A stretch of 64,000 bases of DNA from Rhodococcus zopfii NBRC 100606 = JCM 9919. GTDB lineage: Bacteria; Actinomycetota; Actinomycetes; Mycobacteriales; Mycobacteriaceae. The translations under genes and the position numbers were made by a program. The notes below the pieces were generated by a model, which saw only the letters and a list, made by a program, of their open reading frames with translations, had not been told where the DNA came from and searched no databases. The stretch's first letter is position 1. Every line of letters starts with the position of its first letter. The stretch lies in the NCBI RefSeq assembly GCF_001895025.1, contig NZ_BCXI01000003.1, positions 147,131 to 211,130 of the forward strand, in the 5' to 3' direction. Below, one piece after another: positions 26,379 through 35,186 of this stretch.

Positions 26379-26603
26379 ATGTCCGACGCCTATGAAGTAC
26401 CCATCCGCGACGAGTCGATCCGGCTCGGCCAGTTCCTGAAATTGGCGAACCTCATCGAATCCGGAGCGGAGGCGAAGGAGGTCATTGCGGACGGTCTCGT
26501 CTCCGTCAACGGCGAGGCGGAGTTCCGGCGTGGCCGTCAGCTGCACGTCGGCGACATCGTGGAGATCGCCGGGGCGAGCGCCCGCGTCACCCGCGACGAA
26601 TAG
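26379..26603 (+). CDS. small S4-domain RNA-binding protein (YbcJ/YaaA-like)
   Basis: A 74-residue protein made of a single S4 fold: RLGQFLKLANLIESGAEAKE, then VIADGLVSVNGEAEFRRGRQL and HVGDIVEI, the RNA-binding alpha-L surface. It resembles E. coli YbcJ and Gram-positive YaaA, thought to bind structured RNA or ribosomes. The ATG at 26379 lies close behind a GGGAGG. Target RNA unknown. Confidence 0.88.
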   Translation: MSDAYEVPIRDESIRLGQFLKLANLIESGAEAKEVIADGLVSVNGEAEFRRGRQLHVGDIVEIAGASARVTRDE

Positions 26604-26640
26604 GGCGCGAGGCCGAGACGGAGGAGTGTCGAGGAGCCGC

Positions 26641-27135
26641 TCAGGCTTCGGCGCGGACGACGACGCCGTCGCTGTCGCTGTAGACGATCTCGCCCGGGTT
26701 GAAGGTCACTCCGCCGATCTCGACGGGCACGTTCTTCTCTCCGGAACCGGTCTGGGTGCTCTTACGCGGGTTGGTGCCCAGCGCCTTGATGCCGATCTCG
26801 AGGGTGCGCAGGATCGCCGAGTCGCGGACCGCGCCGTTGACGATGACCCCGGCCCAGCCGTTGTCGACGCCACGGCCGGCGATGATGTCGCCGACGAGGG
26901 CGGTGTGGATGCCGGCACCACCGTCGACGACGAGGACGCCGCCGTTGCCCGGCTCGCTCAGGGTCTGCTTGACGAGCAGGTTGTCCTGGAAGCAACGGAT
27001 GGTGGTGATCGGCCCGCAGAACTCGGTGTGCTTGCCGAACTGGATGAACTGCGTGTCGCAGCTGCGGATGTCCGGGCCGATCTCGTCGGCCAGGTCGGCG
27101 GTGGCGGTGAACTCGGGCGTGGTTGCTTCGCTCAT
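26641..27135 (-). CDS. rraA: RraA family protein
   Basis: A 164-residue protein of the RraA family: [32 protein letters not shown] and [18 protein letters not shown] (the Gly/Asp metal-pyruvate site of the HMG-aldolase relatives). It may be a regulator of RNase E activity or a 4-hydroxy-4-methyl-2-oxoglutarate/oxaloacetate lyase; the sequence alone does not settle this. It diverges from a FadR-type regulator (124-bp gap with AT-rich CATAC/AATACA elements that could be an operator, not resolved). Confidence 0.9.
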   Translation of the reverse strand: MSEATTPEFTATADLADEIGPDIRSCDTQFIQFGKHTEFCGPITTIRCFQDNLLVKQTLSEPGNGGVLVVDGGAGIHTALVGDIIAGRGVDNGWAGVIVNGAVRDSAILRTLEIGIKALGTNPRKSTQTGSGEKNVPVEIGGVTFNPGEIVYSDSDGVVVRAEA

Positions 27136-27259
27136 GTAGCAGAGGATAAATCCCTGCTCATACGGTCAGATGAATACACTCATAACGGCTCAAAGCGGTA
27201 AATTCTTGTATTCTCAGCGGACAGCGCTGGGCTGTGCGACGGGACTACAGGATGGTGAA

Positions 27260-28012
27260 ATGCCACTCGACGGACGCTCGACGGTTGTTCGCGTGCCGAA
27301 GGCCGGCGAACTGATCGCGGCGAGCCTGCGCCGGCAGATCATCACCGGTGAGCTTCAACCCGGCGAGCCGCTGCCGAACGAAGCGGCCCTGATGGAACGG
27401 TTCGGGGTGTCCCGGCCGACGCTGCGCGAGGCATTCCGCATCCTCGAATCCGAAGGCATCATCACCGTCCTGCGTGGCGCTCACGGCGGCGCCCGCGTCC
27501 AGGCGCCGGACGGGTCCACCGCCGCTCGCTACACCGGTCTGCTGCTGCAGTACCGCGGCGTCGCACTCGCCGATGTGTATCGGGCCCGCACCGAACTCGA
27601 GGTCGCGGCGGTCGGTCTGATCGCCGCGAACCCCGACGGCCGTGTCGACACCCTCGCCGAACTTGTCGAGTGCGGCGACGAACTGACCGAGGACCCGGGT
27701 GCGTTCGCGCGCCACGACACCGAAGTGCACCGGATGGTCATGGAACTCGGTGGCAACGAGACGATGGCGGTGCTCGCCGGCATGCTGCTCGACATCATGG
27801 ACGCCCACAACGCTCTCTACATCTCGACGCGCAGCGACACCTCCGACCGTCCGGGAGCGGCGATCGCGCTGCGCTCCCACCGCAAGCTCATCGACCTGTT
27901 GCGCACCGGGGAACCCGGTGCCGCCGAAGCGTTCTGGCGCAAACACCTCGACAGCGTCGAACGGGTCATGGCCGGAGATTCGGCGACCACGCTCGTCGAG
28001 GTGCTGTCGTAG
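27260..28012 (+). CDS. FadR-type GntR-family regulator
   Basis: A 250-residue transcription regulator. The winged helix (PNEAALMERFGVSRPTLREAFRIL, wing RGAHGGARV) occupies about residues 10-80. A FCD ligand domain follows (DVYRARTELEVAAVGLIA; HDTEVHRMVMELGGNETM; SHRKLIDLL). The ATG at 27260 is preferred over upstream starts because AGGATGG precedes it and similarity begins there. The effector is unknown; the divergent rraA gene is the nearest candidate target. Confidence 0.9.
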   Translation: MPLDGRSTVVRVPKAGELIAASLRRQIITGELQPGEPLPNEAALMERFGVSRPTLREAFRILESEGIITVLRGAHGGARVQAPDGSTAARYTGLLLQYRGVALADVYRARTELEVAAVGLIAANPDGRVDTLAELVECGDELTEDPGAFARHDTEVHRMVMELGGNETMAVLAGMLLDIMDAHNALYISTRSDTSDRPGAAIALRSHRKLIDLLRTGEPGAAEAFWRKHLDSVERVMAGDSATTLVEVLS

Positions 28013-28015
28013 CGG

Positions 28016-29245
28016 TCAGCCGCTGAAGGTCAGCCACAGCAGCGCCGCGTTCAGCGCGACGATCAGACCCACCGTCAGCCAGGCGGCGGCGCTCGTCGCC
28101 GGACGATTGCGCTGCCCGCCCATCAACACGGCATCGGAACTGATCCGCACGAGCGGCACCAGCGCGAACGGAATGCACATGCTCAGCACCACCTGACTGA
28201 GCACCAGCGCGAATGTCGGATCGACACCCACCGCGAGGAGGATCAGCGCGGGCACCATCACGACCACGCGGCGCACGACCGGACGGAGCCGGATGTGCAA
28301 CAGGCCGGCCATGATCTCGGCGCCTGCCGCCGATCCGACCGCGGTCGACGCCAGGCCGGACGCGAGCAGCCCGATCGCGAAGACCACACCGATCGTCGGG
28401 CCCAGGGAGTCGGTGATCGCGGCGTGCGCACCCTCGATGCTGTCGGTGCCGTCCCGGCCGCGCAGCGCCGACGCGGCGAGCAACAGCATGCCGATGTTCA
28501 CGCTGCCCGCCACGACCAGGCCACCGACGACGTCCCAGCGGGTCGCCCGCATCACCCGGTCCAGGCGAGGACCCGGTTCGACCCGGCCGTGCCGGGCGCG
28601 GGCGAGCGCCGAATGCAGGTAGATCGCGTGCGGCATCACCGTCGCGCCGAGCATCGACGCCGCAAGCAGCACCGTCTCGGTTCCCTGGAAGCGCGGCACC
28701 AGACCGGCCGTGGCGTCGGTGAGCGACACATCCGTGAACGCCAGACCGGTCAGGAACCCGACGGTGATGATCGCCAGCAGCGAGACCACCACGAACTCGA
28801 ACGAACGCTGGCCGCGGCGGTCCTGCACCGCCAGGATCGCGATGGACACGGCACCGGTGATCAAGCCGCCGACGAACAGTGGCAGGCCGAACAGCAGGTG
28901 CAGGGCGAGGGCGCCGCCGATCACCTCCGCGACGTCGGTGGCGATCGCCATCACCTCGGCCTGGAGCCAGAACGCGCGGCGTGCCGGGGTGCGCAGGCGC
29001 ATGCCCAGCAGTTCCGGTAGCGAACGGCCCGTGACCACCCCGATCTTCGCGGACAGGTACTGCACGAGGATCGCCATGATGTTGGCGACCACCAGCACCC
29101 ACAGCAGCAGATATCCGTAACGGGCGCCGGCGGTCAGGTTGGCCGCGACGTTGCCGGGATCGACGTATGCAACGGCCGCGACAAAGGCGGGTCCCAGGAG
29201 CAGGAAAAGGCGCGGTGGGTGTGTCGTCGAGTGGGTCGTGGTCAC
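28016..29245 (-). CDS. mntH: Nramp-family manganese/divalent metal transporter
   Basis: A 409-residue proton-coupled metal importer with about 11 membrane helices. The TM1 DPGN motif appears as AYVDPGNVAANLTAGA and the TM6 metal-binding MPH motif as GATVMPHAIYLHSAL. A LQAEVMAIATDVAEVIGGAL helix is also typical. GTG at 29245 overlaps the stop of the DUF5313 gene. With the UPF0016 exporter at 50.3 kb and SodA at 52.0 kb it fits manganese homeostasis. No MntR box was recognised. Confidence 0.93.
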   Translation of the reverse strand: MTTTHSTTHPPRLFLLLGPAFVAAVAYVDPGNVAANLTAGARYGYLLLWVLVVANIMAILVQYLSAKIGVVTGRSLPELLGMRLRTPARRAFWLQAEVMAIATDVAEVIGGALALHLLFGLPLFVGGLITGAVSIAILAVQDRRGQRSFEFVVVSLLAIITVGFLTGLAFTDVSLTDATAGLVPRFQGTETVLLAASMLGATVMPHAIYLHSALARARHGRVEPGPRLDRVMRATRWDVVGGLVVAGSVNIGMLLLAASALRGRDGTDSIEGAHAAITDSLGPTIGVVFAIGLLASGLASTAVGSAAGAEIMAGLLHIRLRPVVRRVVVMVPALILLAVGVDPTFALVLSQVVLSMCIPFALVPLVRISSDAVLMGGQRNRPATSAAAWLTVGLIVALNAALLWLTFSG

Positions 29246-29616
29246 CGACCGTGTCGGCGTTCGTACGCGGCCCGTTCGACGTCCGCGCGAGCCCGGTCCT
29301 TCGCGCCGAGGAGAGCCGGGTCCAGTCCGTGCTGCTGCAACCGGTGCCGTTGCCAGATCGGCCGCAGCGCGACCGCGAAGTAGATCCACGGAAGCAGCAG
29401 CAGCATCATCATCGCCAGCGGAATCCACACGGGGCCCGGGATCAGAAGGAACAGCAACAGGAACGGGATGATCGGGGTGATCCAGCGCACCAGGTAGCGG
29501 CGGACCGCGCCGGGGCCGAGGACGTCGTTGCGTACCCATTCCTGCATGCCGGCGGGCAGCCGGCGACCGAACACGTACCCGACGGTCTGGAGGAAATTCG
29601 GTCGTGCGCTACTCAT
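29242..29616 (-). CDS. DUF5313 family membrane protein
   Basis: A 124-residue protein with two closely spaced membrane helices (ITPIIPFLLLFLLIPGPVW; LAMMMLLLLPWIYFAVAL) and a basic C-terminus (RHRLQQHGLDP ... YERRHGR), matching the actinobacterial DUF5313 family. A GTG two codons upstream is an alternative start. It ends in a GTGA overlap with mntH and begins 18 bp after the end of the fadD gene, so the three may be one unit. Function unknown. Confidence 0.8.
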   Translation of the reverse strand: MSSARPNFLQTVGYVFGRRLPAGMQEWVRNDVLGPGAVRRYLVRWITPIIPFLLLFLLIPGPVWIPLAMMMLLLLPWIYFAVALRPIWQRHRLQQHGLDPALLGAKDRARADVERAAYERRHGR

Positions 29617-29634
29617 GTGCACCAGGATAGTGCC

Positions 29635-31476
29635 CTATTCGTAGAGGCTCGAGATGCTGTCGGCGAATCGGTCGACCACCACCTTGCGGCGCAACTTCAT
29701 GCTGGGGGTCATGTCACCGGCCTCGACGGTGAGTTCCCGATCGAGGATCGTGAACTTCTTGACCTGTTCCCACCGGTTGAGCTGGGCATTGAGTTCGTCG
29801 ACGTAGCCGGCGATCAGCGACTCGGTCTTCTCGTCCCGCGCGATCTCCGCGAACGACTTCCCGCCGAGACCGTTCTTGGCTGCCCACTCGCCGATCGCCT
29901 CGGCGTCGAGCGCGATCAGCGCGATGCAGTACGGCTTGCCCTCTCCGTATACGACGATCTCGGAGGCGTACGGGCAGATGCCCTTGAACGTCGCCGCGAC
30001 CGCGGACGGGGCGACGTACTTGCCCTGCGACGTCTTGAACATGTCCTTCTTGCGGTCGGTGATGCGCAGGAAGCCGTTGTCGTCGATCGTCCCGATGTCG
30101 CCGGTGTGGAACCAGCCGTCGCTGTCGAACGCCTCGGCGTCCGCATCGGGGCGGTCGTGATAGCCGCTCATAATGCCGGGCCCCTTGACGAGGATCTCGC
30201 CGTCCTCGGCGATCTTGACCTCGGTTCCCGGGAACTCCCAGCCGACGGTACCGAACCGGTATGCGGCCGGGCGGTTGAGGAACGACGCGGCGGACGTCTC
30301 CGACAGCCCGTACCCCTCGAGCACCTTGATGCCGACCGCGTCGAACCACTGTGCGACGTCGTGGTCCAGCGGGGCGGATCCGGAGACGAAGAAGCGCAGC
30401 CGGCCGCCGAACCGTTCCCGGATGGTCGAGAACACGAGTTTGTCGGCGATCTTGTGCTGCACCGCATCCAGCGCCGACGGTGACTTGCCCCCCTGGCGCG
30501 CCGTCGACACCCGCAACCCGACCCCGACCGCCCAGTCGAAGATCTTCTTCTTGAGGCCGCCTTCCTCCTCCATCATCCCCTCGATGCGGGCGTGGGCCTT
30601 CTCGAAGATCCGGGGGGCGGCGCCCATGAACGTCGGGCGCACCACCGCGAGATTCTCGACGATCTTGTCCACGCGGCCGTCCACGACGGTCGGGAAGCCG
30701 ACCTGGATCGGCACGCTCAGCAGCACCTTGCCGAACACGTGCGCGAGCGGCAGCCACAGATACTGGAGGTCGTCGGGTCGCAGAATTCCCAGTGCGTCGA
30801 CGACGGACGCGGTGTACGTCCACGCCGAATGCGGCAGCCGCACGCCCTTCGGTTTGCCGGTGGTCCCGGACGTGTAGATCAGCGTCGCGAGATGCTCGGG
30901 CTTGATGCCATCGATGCGATCGCGCACGGCGCTGGGCTGCTCGTCGAGCAGATTCCGGCCGAGGTCCTCTAGTTCGGACAGGCTGATCACCCAGTCGCCG
31001 TCGCCCGTGCCGTCGATGATCACCACCTTGCGCACGTCCGGCAGTTCCTCGCGGTGGGCGGCGAGCTTGTCGACCTGCTCCTGATTCTCTGCGATGACCA
31101 CGCGGCTGCCGGAGTTGGAGACGATGAACGCGACGTCGGGGGCGTTGGTCGTCGGATACACCGTGGTGGTCGCGCCGCCCGCGCACATCGTGCCGAAATC
31201 CGCGAGGATCCACTCGTACCGCGTCGACGACGCGAGCGCGACGCGGTCCTCCGGTTCGACGCCCAGGGCGATCAGGCCGGCGGCGATGAGACGTACGCGG
31301 TCGCCGGTCTGCTCCCAGGTCGCGCTCGTCCATCCACCCTTGCCGTCCGGGAAGCGGAAGGCCTCGTCGTCCGGATTGCTGGTGACGCGATCGATGAACA
31401 GTCGGGCGAGCGATGGAGCCCGCTGCTCGACCTTCGAATAGTCGACGGCCTCGTCGGACTTGCTCAGGACGGTCAT
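29635..31476 (-). CDS. long-chain fatty-acid-CoA ligase, FadD15-like
   Basis: A 613-residue AMP-forming acyl-CoA synthetase. It carries the P-loop LIYTSGTTGKPKGV, the YGLSETSA adenylation motif, GWFHTGDIG and ITDRKKDMFKTSQGKYVAP with the lysine-rich hinge. Length and the EEGGLKKKIFDWAVGVG linker insertion match long-chain FadD15/FAA-type enzymes, which feed fatty acids into phospholipids or beta-oxidation. ATG at 31476 is preferred to a GTG two codons upstream. Confidence 0.92.
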   Translation of the reverse strand: MTVLSKSDEAVDYSKVEQRAPSLARLFIDRVTSNPDDEAFRFPDGKGGWTSATWEQTGDRVRLIAAGLIALGVEPEDRVALASSTRYEWILADFGTMCAGGATTTVYPTTNAPDVAFIVSNSGSRVVIAENQEQVDKLAAHREELPDVRKVVIIDGTGDGDWVISLSELEDLGRNLLDEQPSAVRDRIDGIKPEHLATLIYTSGTTGKPKGVRLPHSAWTYTASVVDALGILRPDDLQYLWLPLAHVFGKVLLSVPIQVGFPTVVDGRVDKIVENLAVVRPTFMGAAPRIFEKAHARIEGMMEEEGGLKKKIFDWAVGVGLRVSTARQGGKSPSALDAVQHKIADKLVFSTIRERFGGRLRFFVSGSAPLDHDVAQWFDAVGIKVLEGYGLSETSAASFLNRPAAYRFGTVGWEFPGTEVKIAEDGEILVKGPGIMSGYHDRPDADAEAFDSDGWFHTGDIGTIDDNGFLRITDRKKDMFKTSQGKYVAPSAVAATFKGICPYASEIVVYGEGKPYCIALIALDAEAIGEWAAKNGLGGKSFAEIARDEKTESLIAGYVDELNAQLNRWEQVKKFTILDRELTVEAGDMTPSMKLRRKVVVDRFADSISSLYE

Positions 31477-31486
31477 GCGCACAAGT

Positions 31487-31725
31487 CTAGGAAGCCCGGT
31501 CCGGTAAGGTCTGGGCTTTCGCGAGGATCGGGTCCTTCGGCCCCCGGCCGATCGCGAGCGTCATGACCGCCGCGAGCGCGCACAGGGCGCCGGCGACGTA
31601 GAACGCGGCGTCCTACCCACCGAGACGGTCGCGCACCAGGCCGGCCAGGAACTCGACCGGTCCCGCACCGATCTGGTGCGACGCGAGGACCCGTCCCTGG
31701 CGTGCGCGTCGTTCCGCTGTGAAAG
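31487..31725 (-). pseudogene. decayed C-terminal remnant of an MFS transporter
   Basis: Reading the minus strand gives GRVLASHQIGAGPVEFLAG, LVRDRLGG, then an in-frame TAG (31615-31613), then DAAFYVAGALCALAAVMTLA and a final TAG at 31489-31487. The pattern is that of the last two membrane helices of an MFS carrier (usual form ...LGxYDxAFYVAG), so TAG most simply replaces a tyrosine TAC. No N-terminal transporter sequence is present upstream; an unrelated plus-strand gene starts at 31775. The gene is therefore both truncated and interrupted. Confidence 0.75.
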
Positions 31726-31774
31726 ACGGAGCCGGCGGGAGGTGTGAATTGCCGGGTGAAGGGAATCCTCCGGT

Positions 31775-32269
31775 ATGGAACCGAATCGACGAAGTGTGCG
31801 CCCCGAGGCGGTCCTCGGGGGCCGATTGCTTACCTTCGCCGGTGACGGCGACATCGTCGGCCTGTCCCAGCAGGTGACCGCGCTGGTGTACGGCGTCACG
31901 CCGGGCGAAACCTCGTACGACGAAGTGCTCGAGTGGGTGGTGACCTCGATCGCCGAGGTCATCACCGACAAGATGGGACCGATCATCGACAGTGAGGTCG
32001 ACGGTGCCACGGGCTATGCGGTCACGTTGCGTACCCCGGACGGGACCCAGCTGGCGGTCGACGACCTGCCGGCCCCCGAACGGCATGTGTGGAAGGCGAT
32101 CGTCGGGACCCTCGAGGGAGATTCGCGGCGGGCACACACTTGCCTCGATGCCGTCGAACACGGCAGCGGACCCGGGGAACAGGCCCACGCACTGATCGAG
32201 GCGATCGGCTGGCTCGACCGCCTGCTCGGTCTTCCCGCGCTGAACGGGCCGTACACGGTTCCCGACTAG
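31775..32269 (+). CDS. hypothetical protein
   Basis: A 164-residue soluble protein I do not recognise. It has no signal peptide or membrane helix; the composition is acidic with well-formed helical stretches (YDEVLEWVVTSIAEVI; QAHALIEAIGWLDRLLGLP). The ATG at 31775 has no convincing ribosome-binding site. It lies between a decayed transporter and a 520-bp region with another apparent remnant, so it may belong to an acquired or degrading patch. A reverse-strand frame over the same bases looks less protein-like. Confidence 0.55.
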   Translation: MEPNRRSVRPEAVLGGRLLTFAGDGDIVGLSQQVTALVYGVTPGETSYDEVLEWVVTSIAEVITDKMGPIIDSEVDGATGYAVTLRTPDGTQLAVDDLPAPERHVWKAIVGTLEGDSRRAHTCLDAVEHGSGPGEQAHALIEAIGWLDRLLGLPALNGPYTVPD

Positions 32270-32350
32270 ATCATCGGTGCTCTGAACGGCGATCCCCAAC
32301 GGGCCGAAGCTTGCCGTCGGGTCGCTGTCCTCGCACGGGACACAGTTCTT

Positions 32351-32570
32351 CTAGAGCTTCCCGAGCGATTTCACGCCGGTCACCGTCCGGCAGTCCGGTG
32401 TGACAAGCCACAGGCGTTCCGCGTGCCCGACTTCGAACAGCCCGTTCGCACGTTGGGTGACGGTCCCGGCCGGGAGTTGGGCAGCGCAGGAGCGAATTGC
32501 GGCGTGGACCTCCTCGTCGGAGATTCGAGCATGCCGCTGATCTTGGCGAAGGACTGCCGAACACGGACCG
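32351..32570 (-). pseudogene. possible remnant of an unidentified minus-strand gene
   Basis: Within the 521-bp gap 32270-32790, a minus-strand frame ending at TAG 32353-32351 reads RISDEEVHAAIRSCAAQLP, TVTQRANGLFEVGHAERL and WLVTPDCRTVTGVKSLGKL, which looks like genuine protein. It has no start codon and joins only by a frameshift to the upstream SDHRFADALDASELYLTVR segment. The family is not recognised. The rest of the gap holds a REP-like palindrome and the gabD2 promoter region. Confidence 0.4.
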
Positions 32571-32627
32571 TCAGGTACAGCTCCGAGGCGTCGAGGGCGT
32601 CCGCGAAACGATGGTCGCTTCCTCGCC

Positions 32628-32663
32628 GGACAGCCGCGCGCGACCGGCTGCGCGCGTCTGTCG
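32628..32663. repeat. REP-like palindrome, copy C
   Basis: GGACAGCCGCGCGCGACC answered by GGCTGCGCGCGTCTGTCG, an imperfect inverted repeat sharing its 13-base head with the copies at 14071 and 26271. Confidence 0.6.
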
Positions 32664-32709
32664 TATCACTCGGTGGATCTGGCTCGCGGCGACCGGGTTG
32701 CCGCCGACC

Positions 32710-32725
32710 GTCACAGATTTGTGAC
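32710..32725. promoter_or_regulatory. inverted repeat upstream of gabD2
   Basis: GTCACAGATTTGTGAC, a perfect 6-4-6 palindrome about 65 bp before the gabD2 ATG. It resembles a regulator operator, but its half-sites are in the reverse order to a CRP site (TGTGA-N6-TCACA), and no adjacent regulator gene is seen. Confidence 0.4.
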
Positions 32726-32790
32726 AGCGACCACCTTCGCGCGCTAAATTTGGTGTTACTCGGAAAACTACTCACCGGTAGGGGTGCGAT

Positions 32791-34344
32791 ATGCCTGCTC
32801 CCAGCGCTGCGACCTTCACGCGGCTCGCTGACCTCATTGCCATCGACGACGTCGCCGACCGGACAACCCGGCCGGTCGTGGAGGCGTTCAGCGGACGGGA
32901 GATCGCGACGATTCCGGTCGGCACCGCCGACGACGCGAAGGCCGCGATCGAGCGGGCCCGCGTCGCCCAGGCGGCGTGGGCGGCCCGGCCCGTCGCCGAC
33001 CGCGCGCGGATCTTCCACCGCTACCGCGACCTCGTGCTGAGTCGGCGCGAGGAACTGATGGACATGGCGCAGGCCGAGACCGGCAAGTCCCGCACGTCCG
33101 CGCAGGAGGAGGTCGTGGACATCGCGATCACCGCCCGCTACTACGCGCGCACCGCCGAGAAGCTGCTGCGTCCGCGCCGCGCCACCGGCATGCTGCCCGG
33201 CCTGACCAAGACCGTCGTGCGGCACCATCCGAAGGGTGTCGTCGGCGTCATCGCACCGTGGAACTACCCGATGACCCTCGCGGTGTCCGACGCGATCCCC
33301 GCGCTGCTCGCCGGCAACGCCGTCGTCCTCAAGCCGGACAGCCAAACCCCGTACTGCGCGCTGGCGTGCGTCGAACTGCTCTACGAGGCCGGGTTGCCGC
33401 GCGATCTCTTCGCGGTCGTGCCCGGTCCCGGCTCGGTCGTCGGCACCGCCCTCGTCGAGAACACCGACTATCTGATGTTCACCGGGTCGTCGCAGACCGG
33501 CCGGCTCCTCGCCGAGCAGGCAGGACGCCGCCTCATCGGTTTCTCTGCCGAACTCGGCGGCAAGAACCCCATGATCGTCACCGCCGGTGCGAACCTGCGC
33601 GAGGTCACCGACGCTGCCGTGCGCGCGTGCTTCTCGAACTCCGGTCAGCTGTGCATCTCCATCGAACGCATCTACGTCGAGAAGTCCATCGCACCCGAGT
33701 TCACCCGGATGCTCGGCGACCGCGTCCGCAAGATGGCACTCGGCCCCGGCTACGAGTTCGGGATCGAGATGGGCAGCCTCATCAACGAAACGCAGGTCAA
33801 GACGGTCTCGGCGCACGTCGACGATGCGGTCGTCAAGGGCGCGACGGTCGTCGCCGGTGGCAAGGCCCGCCCCGATCTGGGACCGCTGTTCTACGAACCG
33901 ACCGTGCTCACCGACGTCCCCGAGGACGCCGAGTGCTACCGGGAGGAGACGTTCGGTCCGCTCGTGTCGGTGTATCCGGTGGACGACGTCGACGAGGCGA
34001 TCCGCCGCGCCAACGACACCGAATACGGCCTCAACGCGTCGGTGTGGGCGGCGACCAAGGCGCAGGGCGAGGCCATCGCGTCGCGTGTCCGCGCCGGCAC
34101 CGTCAACGTCGACGAGGGCTACGCGCCGGCGTGGGCGAGCACCGACGCGCCGATGGGCGGCATGGGCATCTCGGGTGTCGGTCGCCGGCACGGGGCGGAC
34201 GGGCTGCTCAAGTACACCGAATCGCAGACGGTCGCGACCACGCGGATCCTCAACCTCGGCGGGCCGCGCGGACTGCCACCGAAGCTGTGGGCCAAGATCA
34301 TTCCGCCGTTCATCCGGTCGCTGCAGTGGCTGCCGGGTAGGTAA
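32791..34344 (+). CDS. gabD2: succinate-semialdehyde dehydrogenase GabD2-like
   Basis: A 517-residue NAD(P)-dependent aldehyde dehydrogenase. The N-terminus (MPAPSAATFTRL) and length match M. tuberculosis GabD2 (about 518 residues). Motifs include VIAPWNYPMTLAVSDAIPAL, the cofactor-site FTGSSQTGRLL, the catalytic glutamate in FSAELGGKNPM, the catalytic cysteine in FSNSGQLCISIERI and ETFGPLVSVYPV. It oxidises succinate semialdehyde to succinate in the GABA/2-oxoglutarate bypass. AGGGG precedes the ATG. Confidence 0.92.
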   Translation: MPAPSAATFTRLADLIAIDDVADRTTRPVVEAFSGREIATIPVGTADDAKAAIERARVAQAAWAARPVADRARIFHRYRDLVLSRREELMDMAQAETGKSRTSAQEEVVDIAITARYYARTAEKLLRPRRATGMLPGLTKTVVRHHPKGVVGVIAPWNYPMTLAVSDAIPALLAGNAVVLKPDSQTPYCALACVELLYEAGLPRDLFAVVPGPGSVVGTALVENTDYLMFTGSSQTGRLLAEQAGRRLIGFSAELGGKNPMIVTAGANLREVTDAAVRACFSNSGQLCISIERIYVEKSIAPEFTRMLGDRVRKMALGPGYEFGIEMGSLINETQVKTVSAHVDDAVVKGATVVAGGKARPDLGPLFYEPTVLTDVPEDAECYREETFGPLVSVYPVDDVDEAIRRANDTEYGLNASVWAATKAQGEAIASRVRAGTVNVDEGYAPAWASTDAPMGGMGISGVGRRHGADGLLKYTESQTVATTRILNLGGPRGLPPKLWAKIIPPFIRSLQWLPGR

Positions 34345-34360
34345 TGGGCGCTCGCCGGGC

Positions 34361-35131
34361 TCAGCCAGGGTCGACGGTGATGTCGGTGGCCTCGCCGTAG
34401 AACGCGAGGTGCCCGGCGATCGCCGCCACGGCCGCGATGGGCTCGGGATACGACCACGCCACGTTCTCGACGCGGGGTGTCCCGGCGAACGACCAGTACC
34501 GGGCCACCCCCTTGTACGGGCACGCGGTGCGCAGCTCGGACTCCTCGAGCTGCGCGAAGTCCACATCGTTCGCGGGAATGTAGTACCGCACGGGCAGGCC
34601 CGTCTCGAACAGCAGCACCGGCGCGTGGGTGTCGGCGACCACGCTGCCGCCGATCGCGACCGTCACGTGCCGCGAGCTGGGTAGCGCGTCGACGCGACTG
34701 TACGGATCGCGGGGATGCACGAACACCTCGGTGTCCTCCTCGAACCAGTGCTCAGCGCCCGGCAGTTCCTCACCGGGCTGCGTCCGACGGAACCACTCGA
34801 ATGCGATGCGGTCGTCGAGGCCGTCGACGTCCGGTGCGAACGCGACCGCGGGTGCACGCCGATCGCCGATGACGACGTCGAACCACTGCCGCACATCGGG
34901 CCGCCGGTTTCCGGGGCCTGTTGCGGGGGATAGTAGTTCGGTGTGCACATCGTGGGCCGGGAACGCATAGAACGGGACAGGTCGGCCGGGTGGCCAGACC
35001 AGCAGCGCACCGGTGCTGTCGACCACCGTCCGCCCGAACCAGCTGCCGCGGACGCGGCGGGCGCTCGGCTCGAACCGGTAGACGTCCGTTGGCTGACCGG
35101 GTCGGGCGATGGCGGGCTTCCGTGCGGCCAC
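34361..35131 (-). CDS. protein with two DUF427 domains
   Basis: A 256-residue protein containing two copies of the DUF427 beta-rich fold: RVRGSWFGRTVVDSTGALLVW ... YAFPAHDV in the first half and HVTVAIGGSVVADTHAPVLLF ... YYIPANDVDF, CPYKGVARYWSF in the second. CPYKG is the family hallmark. GTG at 35131 is chosen because a longer start would run into the upstream exporter. Function not established. It follows the MFS gene by 55 bp and is convergent with gabD2. Confidence 0.87.
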   Translation of the reverse strand: MAARKPAIARPGQPTDVYRFEPSARRVRGSWFGRTVVDSTGALLVWPPGRPVPFYAFPAHDVHTELLSPATGPGNRRPDVRQWFDVVIGDRRAPAVAFAPDVDGLDDRIAFEWFRRTQPGEELPGAEHWFEEDTEVFVHPRDPYSRVDALPSSRHVTVAIGGSVVADTHAPVLLFETGLPVRYYIPANDVDFAQLEESELRTACPYKGVARYWSFAGTPRVENVAWSYPEPIAAVAAIAGHLAFYGEATDITVDPG

Positions 35132-35186
35132 GCATCGACGGTAGGCCTGTTCCGGCGTCCGGTGCAGCGGAAACGACGCCGCGCAT

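Noticed and set aside
32710..32725. CRP binding site
   Set aside because: The half-sites are reversed (GTCACA...TGTGAC) with a four-base centre, unlike TGTGA-N6-TCACA.
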